Positions 53,310-63,413 of a DNA stretch of 64,000 bases are shown here, piece after piece. A program made the translations under genes and the position numbers. The first letter of the stretch is position 1. Each line of letters opens with the position of its first letter. Under the pieces are notes generated by a model. It made no database searches and had not been told where the DNA came from. It saw only the letters and a list, made by a program, of their open reading frames with translations. This DNA is from Aliihoeflea aestuarii (GTDB lineage: Bacteria; Pseudomonadota; Alphaproteobacteria; Rhizobiales; Rhizobiaceae), in contig NZ_JAAAMK010000002.1 in the NCBI RefSeq assembly GCF_024105665.1, forward strand, positions 248,001-312,000. Direction: 5' to 3'.

Positions 53310-54710
53310 TCAAGCCAGCCCAATGTGGGCTCCCTGAAGATTTCGGACGAAGGATTCGCCATCCTCGAGACAGCGCAGATCGAGAACGATCGCGCCCTCC
53401 GCAATACGGCCGATAACTGGCTTCGCCAACCCACGCAACGCGGCCGCAAGCCGCTCCAATGCCTGCCCCGAGCCGCTCGCAGCCCGGATCGCAAACCCGG
53501 CGGACGGCAACGTGTCGAGTGGCAGCGCACCTGAGCCGATCTGGCTTTCGCAATCGACGATTGCCACATGCCACGCTTCACCCAAAGCCGCTTCAACATG
53601 CGGCAGAAGGGCTATGGCCATGTCCGAGATCTCATCACGTTGACGGGCCAGAAGTCGCAATGTCGGCAAGCGCTCGGCTAGACGATCCGGATCGCGATAG
53701 AGCTTCAACGTTGCTTCCAGCGCGGCCAGCCGCATCTTGTCCACGCGCAGCGCCCGCTTCATCGGATTGCGGTTGATACGTTCGATCAGGTCTTTGCGCC
53801 CGACGATGAAGCCCGCCTGCGGCCCACCCAGGAGCTTATCGCCGGAAAACGTCACGAGATCGGCGCCCTCGGCGACCGCCTCGCGCACGGTCGGCTCACG
53901 TCGCAGGCCCCATCGAGCAAGATCGACCAGCGTGCCGGAGCCAAGGTCGTTGACGAGCGGCACGTCGCTGTTCCGAGCCAGAACGGACAACACCTGTCCT
54001 CCGACCTCTTTCGTAAATCCTTCGATCCGGTAATTGGACGTGTGAACCTTGAGGATCAGCGCGACGGCTTCGTCATCGAGGGCGGCCTTATAGTCTTTTT
54101 CATGCGTCCGATTGGTCGTGCCGACCTCGATCAGCCGCGCTCCCGCCTGCCGCATGATATCCGGCATGCGGAAAGCGCCGCCGATTTCGATCAATTCGCC
54201 GCGCGAGACGACGGCTCCGCCACCGTCGCCTGCAAGCGTGTTGAGAACGAGCAGAACGGCTGCCGCATTGTTGTTGACGATGGTGGCGTCTTCGGCACCC
54301 GTCAATTCGCAGATCAGCGCACGCAGATGATCGTCACGCTCGCCGCGCTTGCCGGTGTCGAGGTCGAATTCCAGCGCCACCGCATCGCGCATCGCATCCA
54401 TTGCCGCATCGATCGCTGTATCGGCCAGAACGGCGCGGCCAAGATTCGTGTGCAGAACCGTTCCGGTCAGATTAAAGACAGGCCGCAAGGCGTGGCCCGA
54501 TTGCGCTTCGAGTGCGGCGAGCGCCAGTGCACCCAGCCCTTCCGCGTCGCGCAACATACCGGCTGATCGCGCCGTCTCGCGCTCCACATTGATCAGCGCC
54601 CGAATGCGGCCGGTCGTTTGGGCATGCCCGAAGCGCGCAGTGGCGGTCTGGCCGGAACAAGACCGAAGAACGGCGTCGACGGAAGGTATTGCACGAAAGC
54701 CGGCATTCAT
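53310..54710 (-). CDS. selA: L-seryl-tRNA(Sec) selenium transferase
   Basis: SelA converts Ser-tRNA-Sec to Sec-tRNA-Sec with selenophosphate and PLP. The 466-aa protein has the N-terminal tRNA-binding region and the PLP fold. The PLP lysine lies in TFSGDKLLGGPQAG (about 297). FNLTGTVLHTNLGRAVL (about 78-94) and the VGTTNRTHEKDY segment are typical of SelA. It follows fdhE by 11 bases. Length agrees with the E. coli protein (463 aa). Confidence 0.96.
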   Translation of the reverse strand: MNAGFRAIPSVDAVLRSCSGQTATARFGHAQTTGRIRALINVERETARSAGMLRDAEGLGALALAALEAQSGHALRPVFNLTGTVLHTNLGRAVLADTAIDAAMDAMRDAVALEFDLDTGKRGERDDHLRALICELTGAEDATIVNNNAAAVLLVLNTLAGDGGGAVVSRGELIEIGGAFRMPDIMRQAGARLIEVGTTNRTHEKDYKAALDDEAVALILKVHTSNYRIEGFTKEVGGQVLSVLARNSDVPLVNDLGSGTLVDLARWGLRREPTVREAVAEGADLVTFSGDKLLGGPQAGFIVGRKDLIERINRNPMKRALRVDKMRLAALEATLKLYRDPDRLAERLPTLRLLARQRDEISDMAIALLPHVEAALGEAWHVAIVDCESQIGSGALPLDTLPSAGFAIRAASGSGQALERLAAALRGLAKPVIGRIAEGAIVLDLRCLEDGESFVRNLQGAHIGLA

Positions 54711-54721
54711 CCTCTGCGCCT

Positions 54722-55639
54722 CTAGTAACCGAGCAGGAATGGATTGAATGCGCCCCGCCTGAACCTTGTCTCACGCATCAGAAGGTCGACACCGAGACTG
54801 CCGACATCATCCGCGAACGGCTCCATCGAAGCATCCTTTTGCTGGTTGAACATTTTGACGTAGCAGCCGCATTCGTCGCATGTTTCAGCTTTGATGGTTC
54901 CGGGACCGTCCTCAATTTCCTGATAGCGGATGCCTTTCGTCGACGAGCAGATCGCGCATTTGATCCGGACGTGGTGCCAGAGTGTCCCGCAAAGCGCACA
55001 GCCGCAATAGCGCGCGCCGCCCGCATGCGGCCATCCCACGATGATCGACGCCACCGGCGGCCCACCGCAGGCAGGGCACGCTCCGCTTCCCACGGACGCA
55101 AGTTGCCGCTCCGGCAGGACGGACGCAGCCCGAACGAAACGGATTTGCAGCGCGGCCGCCAGATAGGCATGAGCCGCCATGGTTTCGACCGGCACGGCGT
55201 CCGCCATTAAATTCGCCACCATAACCCGCAACTGGCCGTCGTCCGCATTGCGGACATCGTTCAATGCCGTTTGCGCGGCGGCCGGCTTATCGACTGCGTC
55301 CAGAGCGCCGAAAAGACGCTCGCTCAACGATTTGAAGTCGGCATCGGGTCGAAACGCGCCGCGATCGAGCGGCGGCATGCCGTGGTCGAGCGCGCGCTTG
55401 AGAGCGCTCTCGTCGGTTGCTTGCGGAGCAGGCAGTTCGCTGGCAACCGCATGCTGGGCAACGCAAATGTCTCCGAGAAACCGCAGATACGGCCCGATCC
55501 CTTCACCCTCACCCAGTTGCCGAAACCGCTGGGCGCGACGCTCAAAGAGACGCAAGGGGTCGGGCACGCGCGCGACGGGCGGGGTTCGAACCTCGCCGAT
55601 TGCGGTCATGTCTCCCGAAACGGGAATCTTACGGGGCAT
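54722..55639 (-). CDS. fdhE: Formate dehydrogenase accessory protein FdhE
   Basis: FdhE is a cytoplasmic rubredoxin-like protein needed for active respiratory formate dehydrogenase. The 305-aa protein has four CxxC pairs in its C-terminal half (CPAC, CALC, CAIC, CDEC), as in the E. coli protein (309 aa). ATG 55639 (MPRKIPVSG) has GGAGG five bases upstream, so it is preferred over 55660. It lies after the fdhC stop with a hairpin between, and before selA by 11 bases. Confidence 0.93.
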   Translation of the reverse strand: MPRKIPVSGDMTAIGEVRTPPVARVPDPLRLFERRAQRFRQLGEGEGIGPYLRFLGDICVAQHAVASELPAPQATDESALKRALDHGMPPLDRGAFRPDADFKSLSERLFGALDAVDKPAAAQTALNDVRNADDGQLRVMVANLMADAVPVETMAAHAYLAAALQIRFVRAASVLPERQLASVGSGACPACGGPPVASIIVGWPHAGGARYCGCALCGTLWHHVRIKCAICSSTKGIRYQEIEDGPGTIKAETCDECGCYVKMFNQQKDASMEPFADDVGSLGVDLLMRETRFRRGAFNPFLLGY

Positions 55640-55731
55640 GCAAACCTCCACGAGCCGCACGGGCCACGCGGCAATCTAACCATGTTTGGGAACCGCCGAA
55701 AACCACCCGCTTCATCACGGCGCATCCGGCA

Positions 55732-55769
55732 AGAAAACGGCGGCCGGCGAACCTCGCCCGCCGGCCGCC
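55732..55769 (-). terminator. Hairpin with T-tract between fdhC and fdhE
   Basis: An 11-bp GC-only perfect stem (55759-55769 with 55739-55749) is followed on the minus strand by GTTTTCTT. It lies in the only gap over 100 bases within the fdh-sel run. It looks like a partial terminator or an mRNA-stabilising hairpin that could set the ratio between fdhABC and the downstream genes. Confidence 0.6.
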
Positions 55770-55782
55770 CGATTTCAGGACA

Positions 55783-56523
55783 TCAATTCTTGCGATCCGT
55801 CTGGTCGTCGCGCTTGCCGTAGGTAGCGAGCGCGCGCAGCCACTTGCGATGGTGACGCCACGCCCAACCGCCCGAGACGTTGCCGCGCGTCATCGCCCGC
55901 AGCGTGCCCTCAACCCAGAAGGCCGCATAGACGTGGATGATCCACACGCAGATAATCACAACCGCAGCGATCGAGTGGATAAGCATCGCGACGCGCAACT
56001 GCTCGACGGTCAGATACTGCGAGAAATATTCCTCCCAGATACCCAGACCCGACGCGATCAAGACCATGATCAGCACCGACATCGACCAGAAGACGGCCTT
56101 CTGTCCGGCATTGTATTTGCCGACCTCGGGCAATTTTTCCTCCTGGTTCGACAAAACGTCGCCGATCTGCGATGCCCACTGGACATCCTCGCGTTTCGGC
56201 AGGTTCAGGCGCCAGAAGCGGATGAAAAGCCCGAAGAAAGAGAAAAACAGAACGACGCCGAACCAAGGATGGAGCATGCGCGTCATCTGCCCGCCGCCGA
56301 ACAGCGCCGTCAGCCAGAAAAGCGACGGATGAAACAGTGCCAGCCCCGAAAGGGCAAGCAGGATCAGGCTGACAGCCGTGATCCAATGATTGATCCGCGC
56401 CCATTTGGTGTAACGGTCGACCACAACCTCGCGGCCGACATGAAGCCGGTCGCCGCGATCGATATCCGCCTTGCTCACCTCCGGAATCGGCCGGTTGTGA
56501 CCGTGCAAGGTGCTGTCACTCAT
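55783..56523 (-). CDS. Formate dehydrogenase gamma subunit (cytochrome b556)
   Basis: Membrane subunit (FdnI/FdoI-like) that anchors the enzyme and passes electrons to quinone through two b-type hemes. The 246-aa protein has four predicted membrane helices (starting about 45, 85, 150 and 185). Candidate heme histidines are in [36 protein letters not shown] and [10 protein letters not shown]. Its start overlaps the beta-subunit stop (ATGA at 56520-56523). Confidence 0.93.
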   Translation of the reverse strand: MSDSTLHGHNRPIPEVSKADIDRGDRLHVGREVVVDRYTKWARINHWITAVSLILLALSGLALFHPSLFWLTALFGGGQMTRMLHPWFGVVLFFSFFGLFIRFWRLNLPKREDVQWASQIGDVLSNQEEKLPEVGKYNAGQKAVFWSMSVLIMVLIASGLGIWEEYFSQYLTVEQLRVAMLIHSIAAVVIICVWIIHVYAAFWVEGTLRAMTRGNVSGGWAWRHHRKWLRALATYGKRDDQTDRKN

Positions 56524-57497
56524 GACAGGGGCTCCTTATCCGGGTCGAGCGGCGCGGCGCCCGGCGCGGTTCCGGTCAGGCGACGCGCTTCCTCGTCATC
56601 CTCGACGGTGACGCGGTTGCGCCCGGCGATCGCGATGTGGAAGACGCTGGCCGCCGCCGCCATGCCCATGACGGCGAGACCGGCATATTTCGTCACACCC
56701 TTCCACGCTTCCACCAAAGGCGAGATGCGCGGATTGTCCGGCAGGCCTGCATAGATCGACGGTTTGTCGGCATGGTGCAGCACATACATGACATGCGTGC
56801 CGCCGACGCCGGGCGGATCGTACAGCCCTGCATTGTCGTAGCCGCGCGACTTCAGGTCCTCGATCCGCTCGGCCGCGTGCGCCTTCATTTCTTCCTTGGT
56901 GCCGAAGACGATAGCCTTGGTCGGGCATGCCTTGGCGCAGGCCGGTCCCTGGCCGACGGCGATACGGTCGGAGCACAGCGTGCACTTGTAGGAGCGGTTG
57001 TCGACCTTGGAAATGCGCGGAATGTCGAACGGACAGCCTTTCACGCAGTAGCCACAGCCGATGCAGTTTTCCTTCACGAAGTCGACGACGCCGTTGGAAT
57101 ATTGCACGATCGCGCCAGGTGCCGGACACGCCTTGAGGCAGCCCGGGTCGGCACAATGCATGCAGCCGTCCTTGCGGATCAGCCATTCCAGGTTGTCCGT
57201 CTCGGGGTTCACCCACTCGGTGAAGCGCATGAGTGTGAAGGTGTTAGGCGTCAGATCATGCGGGTTGTCGTAAACGCCCACATTGATACCGACCTCCTCG
57301 CGCAGATCATTCCATTCGAGACAGGCTGACTGGCAGGCCTTGCAGCCGATGCATTTCGACACGTCGATAAGCTTGGCGACCGGCTCGAGCTGACGAGCCG
57401 GCTGCGGCACCGAGGATGCGGACCGCCTTATGTAATCCTGCGGTCCCATCTGCATGGTGGTATCCGGCGCGACGGGCGGATTGACGTTGATGGTCAT
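56520..57497 (-). CDS. Formate dehydrogenase beta subunit (4x[4Fe-4S])
   Basis: Electron-transfer subunit (FdnH/FdoH-like), 325 aa. Four ferredoxin-type cysteine clusters are visible ([44 protein letters not shown] with a distant CAKACP). A C-terminal membrane helix lies at about 270-290 ([19 protein letters not shown]). The start at 57497 has GGGAGGA upstream. It is exported folded with the alpha subunit, whose signal it uses. It starts 13 bases after fdhA. Confidence 0.95.
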   Translation of the reverse strand: MTINVNPPVAPDTTMQMGPQDYIRRSASSVPQPARQLEPVAKLIDVSKCIGCKACQSACLEWNDLREEVGINVGVYDNPHDLTPNTFTLMRFTEWVNPETDNLEWLIRKDGCMHCADPGCLKACPAPGAIVQYSNGVVDFVKENCIGCGYCVKGCPFDIPRISKVDNRSYKCTLCSDRIAVGQGPACAKACPTKAIVFGTKEEMKAHAAERIEDLKSRGYDNAGLYDPPGVGGTHVMYVLHHADKPSIYAGLPDNPRISPLVEAWKGVTKYAGLAVMGMAAAASVFHIAIAGRNRVTVEDDEEARRLTGTAPGAAPLDPDKEPLS

Positions 57498-57510
57498 GTC
57501 TTGTCCTCCC

Positions 57511-60500
57511 TTATGCCGTTGCCGGGCCGCTGGACGGCTCGATATTGACCAGAAACGCCTTGAACTCTGGCGTTTCGATATTCGCATCGCCCACGAACGG
57601 GGTCAGAGAATTCGGTCCGTTGCCATTCTTGGCCGCGCCGGTAAAGCCCCAGTGCAGCGGGATGCCGACAATGTGGACGGGTTTGCCGTCGCAGATCAGC
57701 GGCTGGATGCGCTTGGTGACGACGGCCTTGGCGTGAACCGACCCGCGCTTCGACCAGACGCGACACCATCCGCCTTTTTCGATGCCTCTTTCGGCCGCGA
57801 GTTCTTCCGAAATCTCGACGAAGAATTCCGGCTGGAGAACGGCGTTCACCCAGACATGCTTCGTCCAGTAGTGGAAGTGCTCGGTCAGGCGGTATGAGGT
57901 CGCCGCATAGGGGAACTCCGCCGCGTCACCGAACGACTCGCGATCGCTCTCGAAGATTCGCGCCACCGGATTGCCGCGGATCGCCGGAGCGATGACGTTG
58001 GCGATTGGCGCTTCGAAAGGCTCGTAATGAACCGGGAACGGCCCGTCGCGCATCATACCCCGCGTGAAGAGTCGCGACTGGCCCTCCGGGTTCATGATGA
58101 ACGGGCCGACATCGCGCGGATTGGAGGTTGGCGGGATATCCGGCACATCGTAGCCGGCCCACTTCTCCCCGTCCCACTCGATCAGCTTGCGCTCCGGGTC
58201 CCACGCCTTGCCGTCGAGATCGGCGGAGGCACGGTTGTAGAGGATGCGCCGGTTCGCCGGCCAGGCGAACGCCCAGTTCAGATAGGCACCTGTGGCGTCC
58301 GGGTCGGAATTGTCCCGGCGCGCCATGTTGTTGCCGGCCTGCGTGTAGCAGCCGGAATAGATCCAGCAGCCGGCGGCCGTCGATCCGTCGTCGCGCAGGG
58401 CCGCGAAGCCCGGCACCTGTTGTCCAGCCTCGACGGTGACCTTCGTCGGATCGTTGGGATCGCGCAGCGTTTCCACGGCATAGCCGTTGAGCTCGCGAGC
58501 AATCTCGTCCGCCGTCGGCTCGCCCGGATCGGCATAGGGCCAATGCAAATTGACCATGGCATCGGGGAATACGCCGCCTTCTTCCTGATAGAGCTGCTTC
58601 AGCTTCAGGAATATCTGCGCCATGATCCAGGTGTCGTGCTTGGCCTGTCCGGGCATGTTCTGCGCCGGCCAGTGCCATTGCAGCCAACGCCCGGAATTGA
58701 CCAGCGCGCCCTCGTCCTCGGCGAAACAGCTCGTGGGAAGCTGGTAGACCTCAGTCTGGATCGAAGCCGAATCCACGTCGTTGAACTCGCCGTGATTCTC
58801 CCAGAAACGCGAGGTTTCCGTTTCCAACGGGTCCATGACCACCAGATAGTTCAGCTTCGAGAGCGCCCGCGTGATCTTGGCCCGATCCGGGAACGAGAGC
58901 AGCGGGTTGAAGCCCTGGCAGAAATACCCAAACATCTGCCCCTGATCCATCATCTCGAACGCGCGCAGCACGTCGTAGGCCGGCAGATCGAGCTTGGGCA
59001 GATAGTCATAGGCGAAGTCGTTTTCCGGCGTCGCGGCCGAGCCCCACATCGCCTTCATGAAGGAAACGAAGAACTTCGGATAATTCTGCCAGTAGCTGAC
59101 CTGGTTCGGGCGCAGCGGCTTGAAGCCGCGTGAGCTGATATAGGTCGGGTAGTCGACTTCCCGTTCGGTCGGGATGTTCAGGTAGCCCGGGATCAGGTTT
59201 GACATCAGCCCGATATCGGTCAGCCCCTGAATGTTGGAATGCCCGCGAAGCGCGTTCATTCCGCCTCCGCGCACGCCGATATTGCCCAGGATAAGCTGAA
59301 GCATCGCCATGGAGCGGATGTTCTGCGAACCCTTGGAATGTTGCGTCCAGCCGAGCGCATACATCGACGTCATCGTCTTCGTCGGCGTCGAGCATTCCGA
59401 GATCATCTCGGCGATATGCAGGAACTTGTCCTTCGGCGTGCCGCAGATGCGCTCCACCATCTCGGGCGTATAGATCGCGATGTGGTCCTTGAGCATGTTC
59501 CAGACGCAGCGTGGATTCTGCAGCGTCTCGTCCATCACGGCATAGCCGTCCTCACCGATCTCGTAGTCCCATGTCGAGCGGTCATATTCGCGCTTTTCCG
59601 CGTCGTAACCCGTGAAAAGGCCGTCGGAATAGGCAAACCCCTCCTTGAGAACATAGGCCGCGTTGGTGAATCCGCGCACATAGTCCCACTGCACCTTGTC
59701 GTTATCGATGCAGTATTTGATGAGGCCGAGCAGGAAGGCGATGTCCGTGCCCTGCCGGATCGGCGCGTAATAATCCGCAACCGAGGCCGAGCGCGTATAG
59801 CGCGGGTCGATAACGATAAGTTTCGCGCCACGGTTGGCTTTCGCCTCCGTGACCCATTTGAAGCCGCACGGATGCGCTTCGGCGGCATTGCCGCCCATGA
59901 TCACAACCAGATCCGTGTTACGGATATCCGTCCACGAATTCGTCATTGCACCACGACCGAAAGTTGGGCCCAGACTGGACACCGTGGGGCCGTGTCAGAC
60001 TCTCGCTTGGTTGTCGAAAGCCACCATGCCGGTCGAACGAACGGTCTTATAGGTCAAAAACGCGGTTTCGTTGGTCGTGGCGGAAGCGGCGAGGAAGCCC
60101 GTCGTCGTCCAGCGGTTCACCGAAACGCCATCCATATTGCGCTCGATGAAATTGGCGTCGCGATCCGTCTTCATGTGCCGCGCGATGCCTTCGATCGCCT
60201 CGTCCCATGAGATTTCCTCGAACTGATCCGAACCGGGGCGACGGACCTTGGGGTTCAAAAGACGCGTATCCGCCTTGATGAAGTCGAGCAGCGCCGCGCC
60301 CTTCGGGCACAGCGTGCCGCGATTGGTCGGATGATCGACGTCTCCTTCGAGATGCATGGCCTGCGCCGTGCCCTGCTCCAGGTCACCCTTTGAATAGATG
60401 ATGACGCCGCACGCCACAGAGCAATATGGACAGGTGTTTCGCGTTTCCGTCGTGCCGGCGAGCTTGTATGCCCGCAAGCCTTCGACGAACGCAGCCTCCG

Positions 60501-60591
60501 CTTCCGAGAAGCCGAAAGCGCCCAGCGTCGTCGCCGCGACGCCTGCGCCCGCCCCTTTCAGGAAGTTGCGCCGTGAGATTTCCATGTTCAT
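57511..60591 (-). CDS. Formate dehydrogenase alpha subunit, selenocysteine-containing
   Basis: Catalytic Mo-bis-MGD subunit (FdnG/FdoG-like) that oxidises formate in the periplasm. It has a TAT signal [10 protein letters not shown] near residues 5-14 and a [4Fe-4S] motif CPYCSVACG (about 53). An in-frame UGA at 59997-59995 encodes Sec199 in the context [17 protein letters not shown], matching selenoprotein FDHs. Translation through the UGA gives 1026 residues; without it only 198. The downstream part (57511-59994) matches the molybdopterin domains to the end. ATG 60591 has GGAGG eight bases upstream. Confidence 0.96.
59966..59997 (-). promoter_or_regulatory. Bacterial SECIS hairpin with its UGA codon
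   Basis: The UGA at 59997-59995 is followed after exactly 11 bases by a hairpin (59983-59966): stem GG...CC, a bulged U, stem GUCC/GGGC, loop AGUCU. Spacing, bulged U and GU in the loop match E. coli fdhF and fdnG elements that bind SelB. The hairpin is inside the coding region, as usual in bacteria. Confidence 0.88.
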
Positions 60592-60797
60592 TCGGAGAAC
60601 CTCCCTCCATATGTTCATTTGCCGCCGATGCGGGATTCATGTGTATTTGGATGCTACAGTCCACCTCAGTCTATGTCAAAGTGTTAAAACATGACAAAGA
60701 CACTCAACAATAGTACTGCTAAAGTAATGTTTCGCTTGTTTGCTTCCGCAGATACAAATGCGGCATCACAATCAAGTTGCAGAGGGCTCGATACGCT
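60592..60797. promoter_or_regulatory. Divergent promoter region between fdhA and selD
   Basis: This 206-base gap separates the fdh-sel run from selD. It is AT-richer than its surroundings, especially 60655-60735. An inverted repeat TGTCA-N13-TGACA (60674-60678 with 60692-60696) could be an operator. I do not see a clear FNR (TTGAT-N4-ATCAA) or NtrC-type site. Promoters for both directions are expected here. Confidence 0.45.
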
Positions 60798-61844
60798 ATG
60801 TCCAATCAAATATATCGACTGACGAGCCTTGCCCATGGCGGTGGCTGCGGCTGCAAGATCGCGCCCTCCGTCCTTCAGGATATTCTGAGCGGCATGCCTG
60901 CCGCCACACCCTATGCGAACCTGCTCGTAGGAGCCGAAACGTCGGACGACGCGGCGGTCTGGGACCTGGACGGACAAACGTCGATTATCGCGACCACGGA
61001 TTTCTTCATGCCGATGGTGGACGATCCGTACATTTTCGGACGCATTGCGGCCACGAACGCGATCTCGGACATCTACGCGATGGGCGGCACGCCGATCTTC
61101 GCGCTTGCGATTGTCGGAATGCCGATCGACAAGATGGACCCGGCGGATATCCGCGCCATCCTCGCGGGCGGGGTCTCGCTTTGCACGGAAGCTGGAATTC
61201 CCGTCGCGGGCGGCCATTCGATCGATTGCCCGGAGCCCGTCTATGGCCTCGCCGTCATCGGCACCTGCCCGACCGCGCAGATCAAGCGTAATTCGGTCGC
61301 CCGGCCCGGTGACCGCCTCATCCTCACAAAGAGCCTCGGCGTCGGCATCTATTCGGCGGCGATCAAGAAAGACGAGCTCGATGCGGACGCCTATGAGGAA
61401 ATGATCGCCTCGACGACGCTGCTCAATCGAATCGGGTCGACGCTTGGGGCGAACCCCGCGGTTCACGCCATGACCGACGTTACCGGCTTCGGCATTCTCG
61501 GCCATGCGCTGGAAATGGCGCGCGGCGCGGGCGTGACGGTCCGGCTCGATCTTGGCGCCCTGCCCTTTCTGCGCGAAGCTGAGCGGCTTTTGCAGGCCGG
61601 CTTCGTTACCGGCGCATCGCACAGGAACTGGAAGAGTTATGGACACGACGTCCGGCTTCCAGGTGGGACCGAGGACTGGCGTCGCCATCTCCTGACCGAT
61701 CCCCAAACATCGGGCGGATTGCTGATCGCGGTCGATCCATCAAGCGCGGATGGCATCCTGGAAACGATCCGCGACGCCGGCTATCCGGGCGCAGCGATCA
61801 TTGGAACTGTCGAAGCCGGTGCGCCGTTGGTAGAGGTGACATAA
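60798..61844 (+). CDS. selD: Selenide, water dikinase
   Basis: SelD makes selenophosphate from selenide and ATP, the selenium donor for SelA. The 348-aa protein has the catalytic Cys17 and Lys20 in GGGCGCK, the same positions as in E. coli, so it is the cysteine form rather than a Sec form. It continues with [20 protein letters not shown] and the AIR-synthase-like fold ([19 protein letters not shown]). The ATG at 60798 matches the family; a TTG at 60777 is less likely. Confidence 0.95.
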   Translation: MSNQIYRLTSLAHGGGCGCKIAPSVLQDILSGMPAATPYANLLVGAETSDDAAVWDLDGQTSIIATTDFFMPMVDDPYIFGRIAATNAISDIYAMGGTPIFALAIVGMPIDKMDPADIRAILAGGVSLCTEAGIPVAGGHSIDCPEPVYGLAVIGTCPTAQIKRNSVARPGDRLILTKSLGVGIYSAAIKKDELDADAYEEMIASTTLLNRIGSTLGANPAVHAMTDVTGFGILGHALEMARGAGVTVRLDLGALPFLREAERLLQAGFVTGASHRNWKSYGHDVRLPGGTEDWRRHLLTDPQTSGGLLIAVDPSSADGILETIRDAGYPGAAIIGTVEAGAPLVEVT

Positions 61845-61920
61845 AAGTCATCTCGATTGTGAAACGCAACGAAATCGGCGCCCGCGTGTTTTAGCGTCCA
61901 CTGACAGGTGGAGGATCGAT

Positions 61921-62547
61921 ATGAAATCTTTGCTTATCGGATTGCCGCTGGCTGGAGCCATGATGACGGCATCGCTCGCACTGGCGCAGACGACGCCTCC
62001 GGCCGCAGGTCAACCGCCTGCCGAACAGACCGCGCCCGCAACCGGAAATGATGACGGTCCGGCGGCCCAGGATGACGCAGTCCAACCCGAGCGCGGCGAT
62101 TGCATCGAGCCGGCAGCCGGCGCGGAAGCGTCGGGCTCTACCGACGATATGCAGGCCCGCCTTGGTGCGGACGCCAATTCGGTTAGCGCGCCTGACGCCG
62201 AAGAGGCCGCAACCGGAACCGACGCCACGGAAGGCGAGCAGGACTCGGCAAGCCAGTCGTCGGCCGAAACGCAGCCGGTCGCCGGTGAAGACGCAGGTAC
62301 GGCACCGGGCGGTTCCGGTTCGAGCGGCTGGACGGGCGGACTGGGCGGCTCCGACATCGGCACGAGCCAGGCGGAGGAGCTGGATTCATCGCCTCAGCAA
62401 GACCCTCCGGCGGTCGCATCCGGGCTTGATCCGATCAGTGGCGAAACCGCCATCGAAGGCCCTCAGGCACCTCCGCCTGCCGACGATGGCGCGGCGGCTA
62501 CGCCCACGGCACCGGACGAGGATGAGCAATTGGCCGCAAACTGCTGA
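61921..62547 (+). CDS. Acidic low-complexity exported protein
   Basis: No family recognised. The 208-aa product has a signal peptide (about 1-22, ending LALAQ). A long stretch rich in A, D, E, G, P, S and T follows, with few hydrophobic or aromatic residues and one basic residue in most 20-residue spans. It is likely disordered in the periplasm. Two cysteines remain (GDCIEP, and the C-terminal residue). It follows selD by 76 bases. An in-frame ATG with GGAGG upstream supports it. Confidence 0.6.
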   Translation: MKSLLIGLPLAGAMMTASLALAQTTPPAAGQPPAEQTAPATGNDDGPAAQDDAVQPERGDCIEPAAGAEASGSTDDMQARLGADANSVSAPDAEEAATGTDATEGEQDSASQSSAETQPVAGEDAGTAPGGSGSSGWTGGLGGSDIGTSQAEELDSSPQQDPPAVASGLDPISGETAIEGPQAPPPADDGAAATPTAPDEDEQLAANC

Positions 62548-62741
62548 CGCACCTGATCAATCGCATGTCGTCTCGACAATCGCAGCGCGACCTGTCGCGC
62601 AGTGTCCTTGCTTTCATTTTCCGCATAGGCCAGGCAGTCGATTGGATGGCCTGACGTCAGGCTGACTGACGACGAAACGGTTCCATAAAACGCGCCACGA
62701 TTGCGTTTCGCAGAGTTGCTGAAATGACGACCGACGTCCGG

Positions 62742-63413
62742 TCAGGAAATCCAGTCCCGGCTGACGGCAGGGCTGGTCATGCTCGCCTGCGCCGCCAGCA
62801 CGACCTCCGTACGGCTTCTCGCATTCATCTTCTGCATCAGAATGGTCATATAATGCTTGACGGTCTGTTCGCTGATCGCAAGACGCATGCCGATCTCGCT
62901 GTTCGTCTTCCCATGCAGAAGGAGCTTGAGAATCTGCTCCTCGCGCAGGCTGAGACGTATATTGGCCGGCTTGCGGCTGGCGATCGAAGCCAGTCGCATC
63001 GCATTGATGACCGACATCGCCAGGCTGTGCGTAATGAAGATTTCACCTCTTGCGACGCAGCGAATGGCGTCGATGAGTTGCGCGCCCGTGCTCGTCGACA
63101 GGATATAGCCCGCCGCGCCGGCTTCCAGAACCTTGACGGCGCTCGCGACCTGGGTCGAGCCGGTCATGAGTACCAATTTTGATTGACCCGCCGTCTGAAT
63201 ACTTTGACGTATGACGGAATTGTCCTCGCCGGCCAGTCGCCCGCAGATAATCACGACGCAATCATGACTTGCAACCGACGACAGAAAAGACTGGAGATCA
63301 GCCAGCGAATTACCTGAACCGACGACTGCCAGATCGGAGCAATCGCCCAACTCAGCTTCCAAACCTCTCAACCGGATAGGTTGATCGTCGAAGAACGCAA
63401 CACGCGTTGTCAT
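62742..63413 (-). CDS. LuxR-type regulator with degenerate receiver domain
   Basis: The 223-aa protein has a receiver-like N-terminus (about 1-120; VAFFDDQPIRLRG with the usual acidic pair). A LuxR/FixJ helix-turn-helix follows (about 148-210; LSLREEQILKLLLHGKTNSE, IGMRLAISEQTVKHYMTILM). At the expected phosphorylation site the sequence reads VVIICGRLAGED, with no aspartate. It is therefore probably not controlled by phosphorylation. No histidine kinase gene is adjacent. Targets unknown. Confidence 0.8.
   Translation of the reverse strand: MTTRVAFFDDQPIRLRGLEAELGDCSDLAVVGSGNSLADLQSFLSSVASHDCVVIICGRLAGEDNSVIRQSIQTAGQSKLVLMTGSTQVASAVKVLEAGAAGYILSTSTGAQLIDAIRCVARGEIFITHSLAMSVINAMRLASIASRKPANIRLSLREEQILKLLLHGKTNSEIGMRLAISEQTVKHYMTILMQKMNARSRTEVVLAAQASMTSPAVSRDWIS

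Noticed and set aside
58027-59133. Plus-strand 368-codon frame inside fdhA
   Set aside because: Antisense shadow within a well-defined molybdopterin domain.
57511-60591. fdhA as a pseudogene or two genes split by a stop codon
   Set aside because: The stop is UGA in the exact Sec context with a SECIS-like hairpin at the right spacing, and selA, selB, selC and selD are adjacent.
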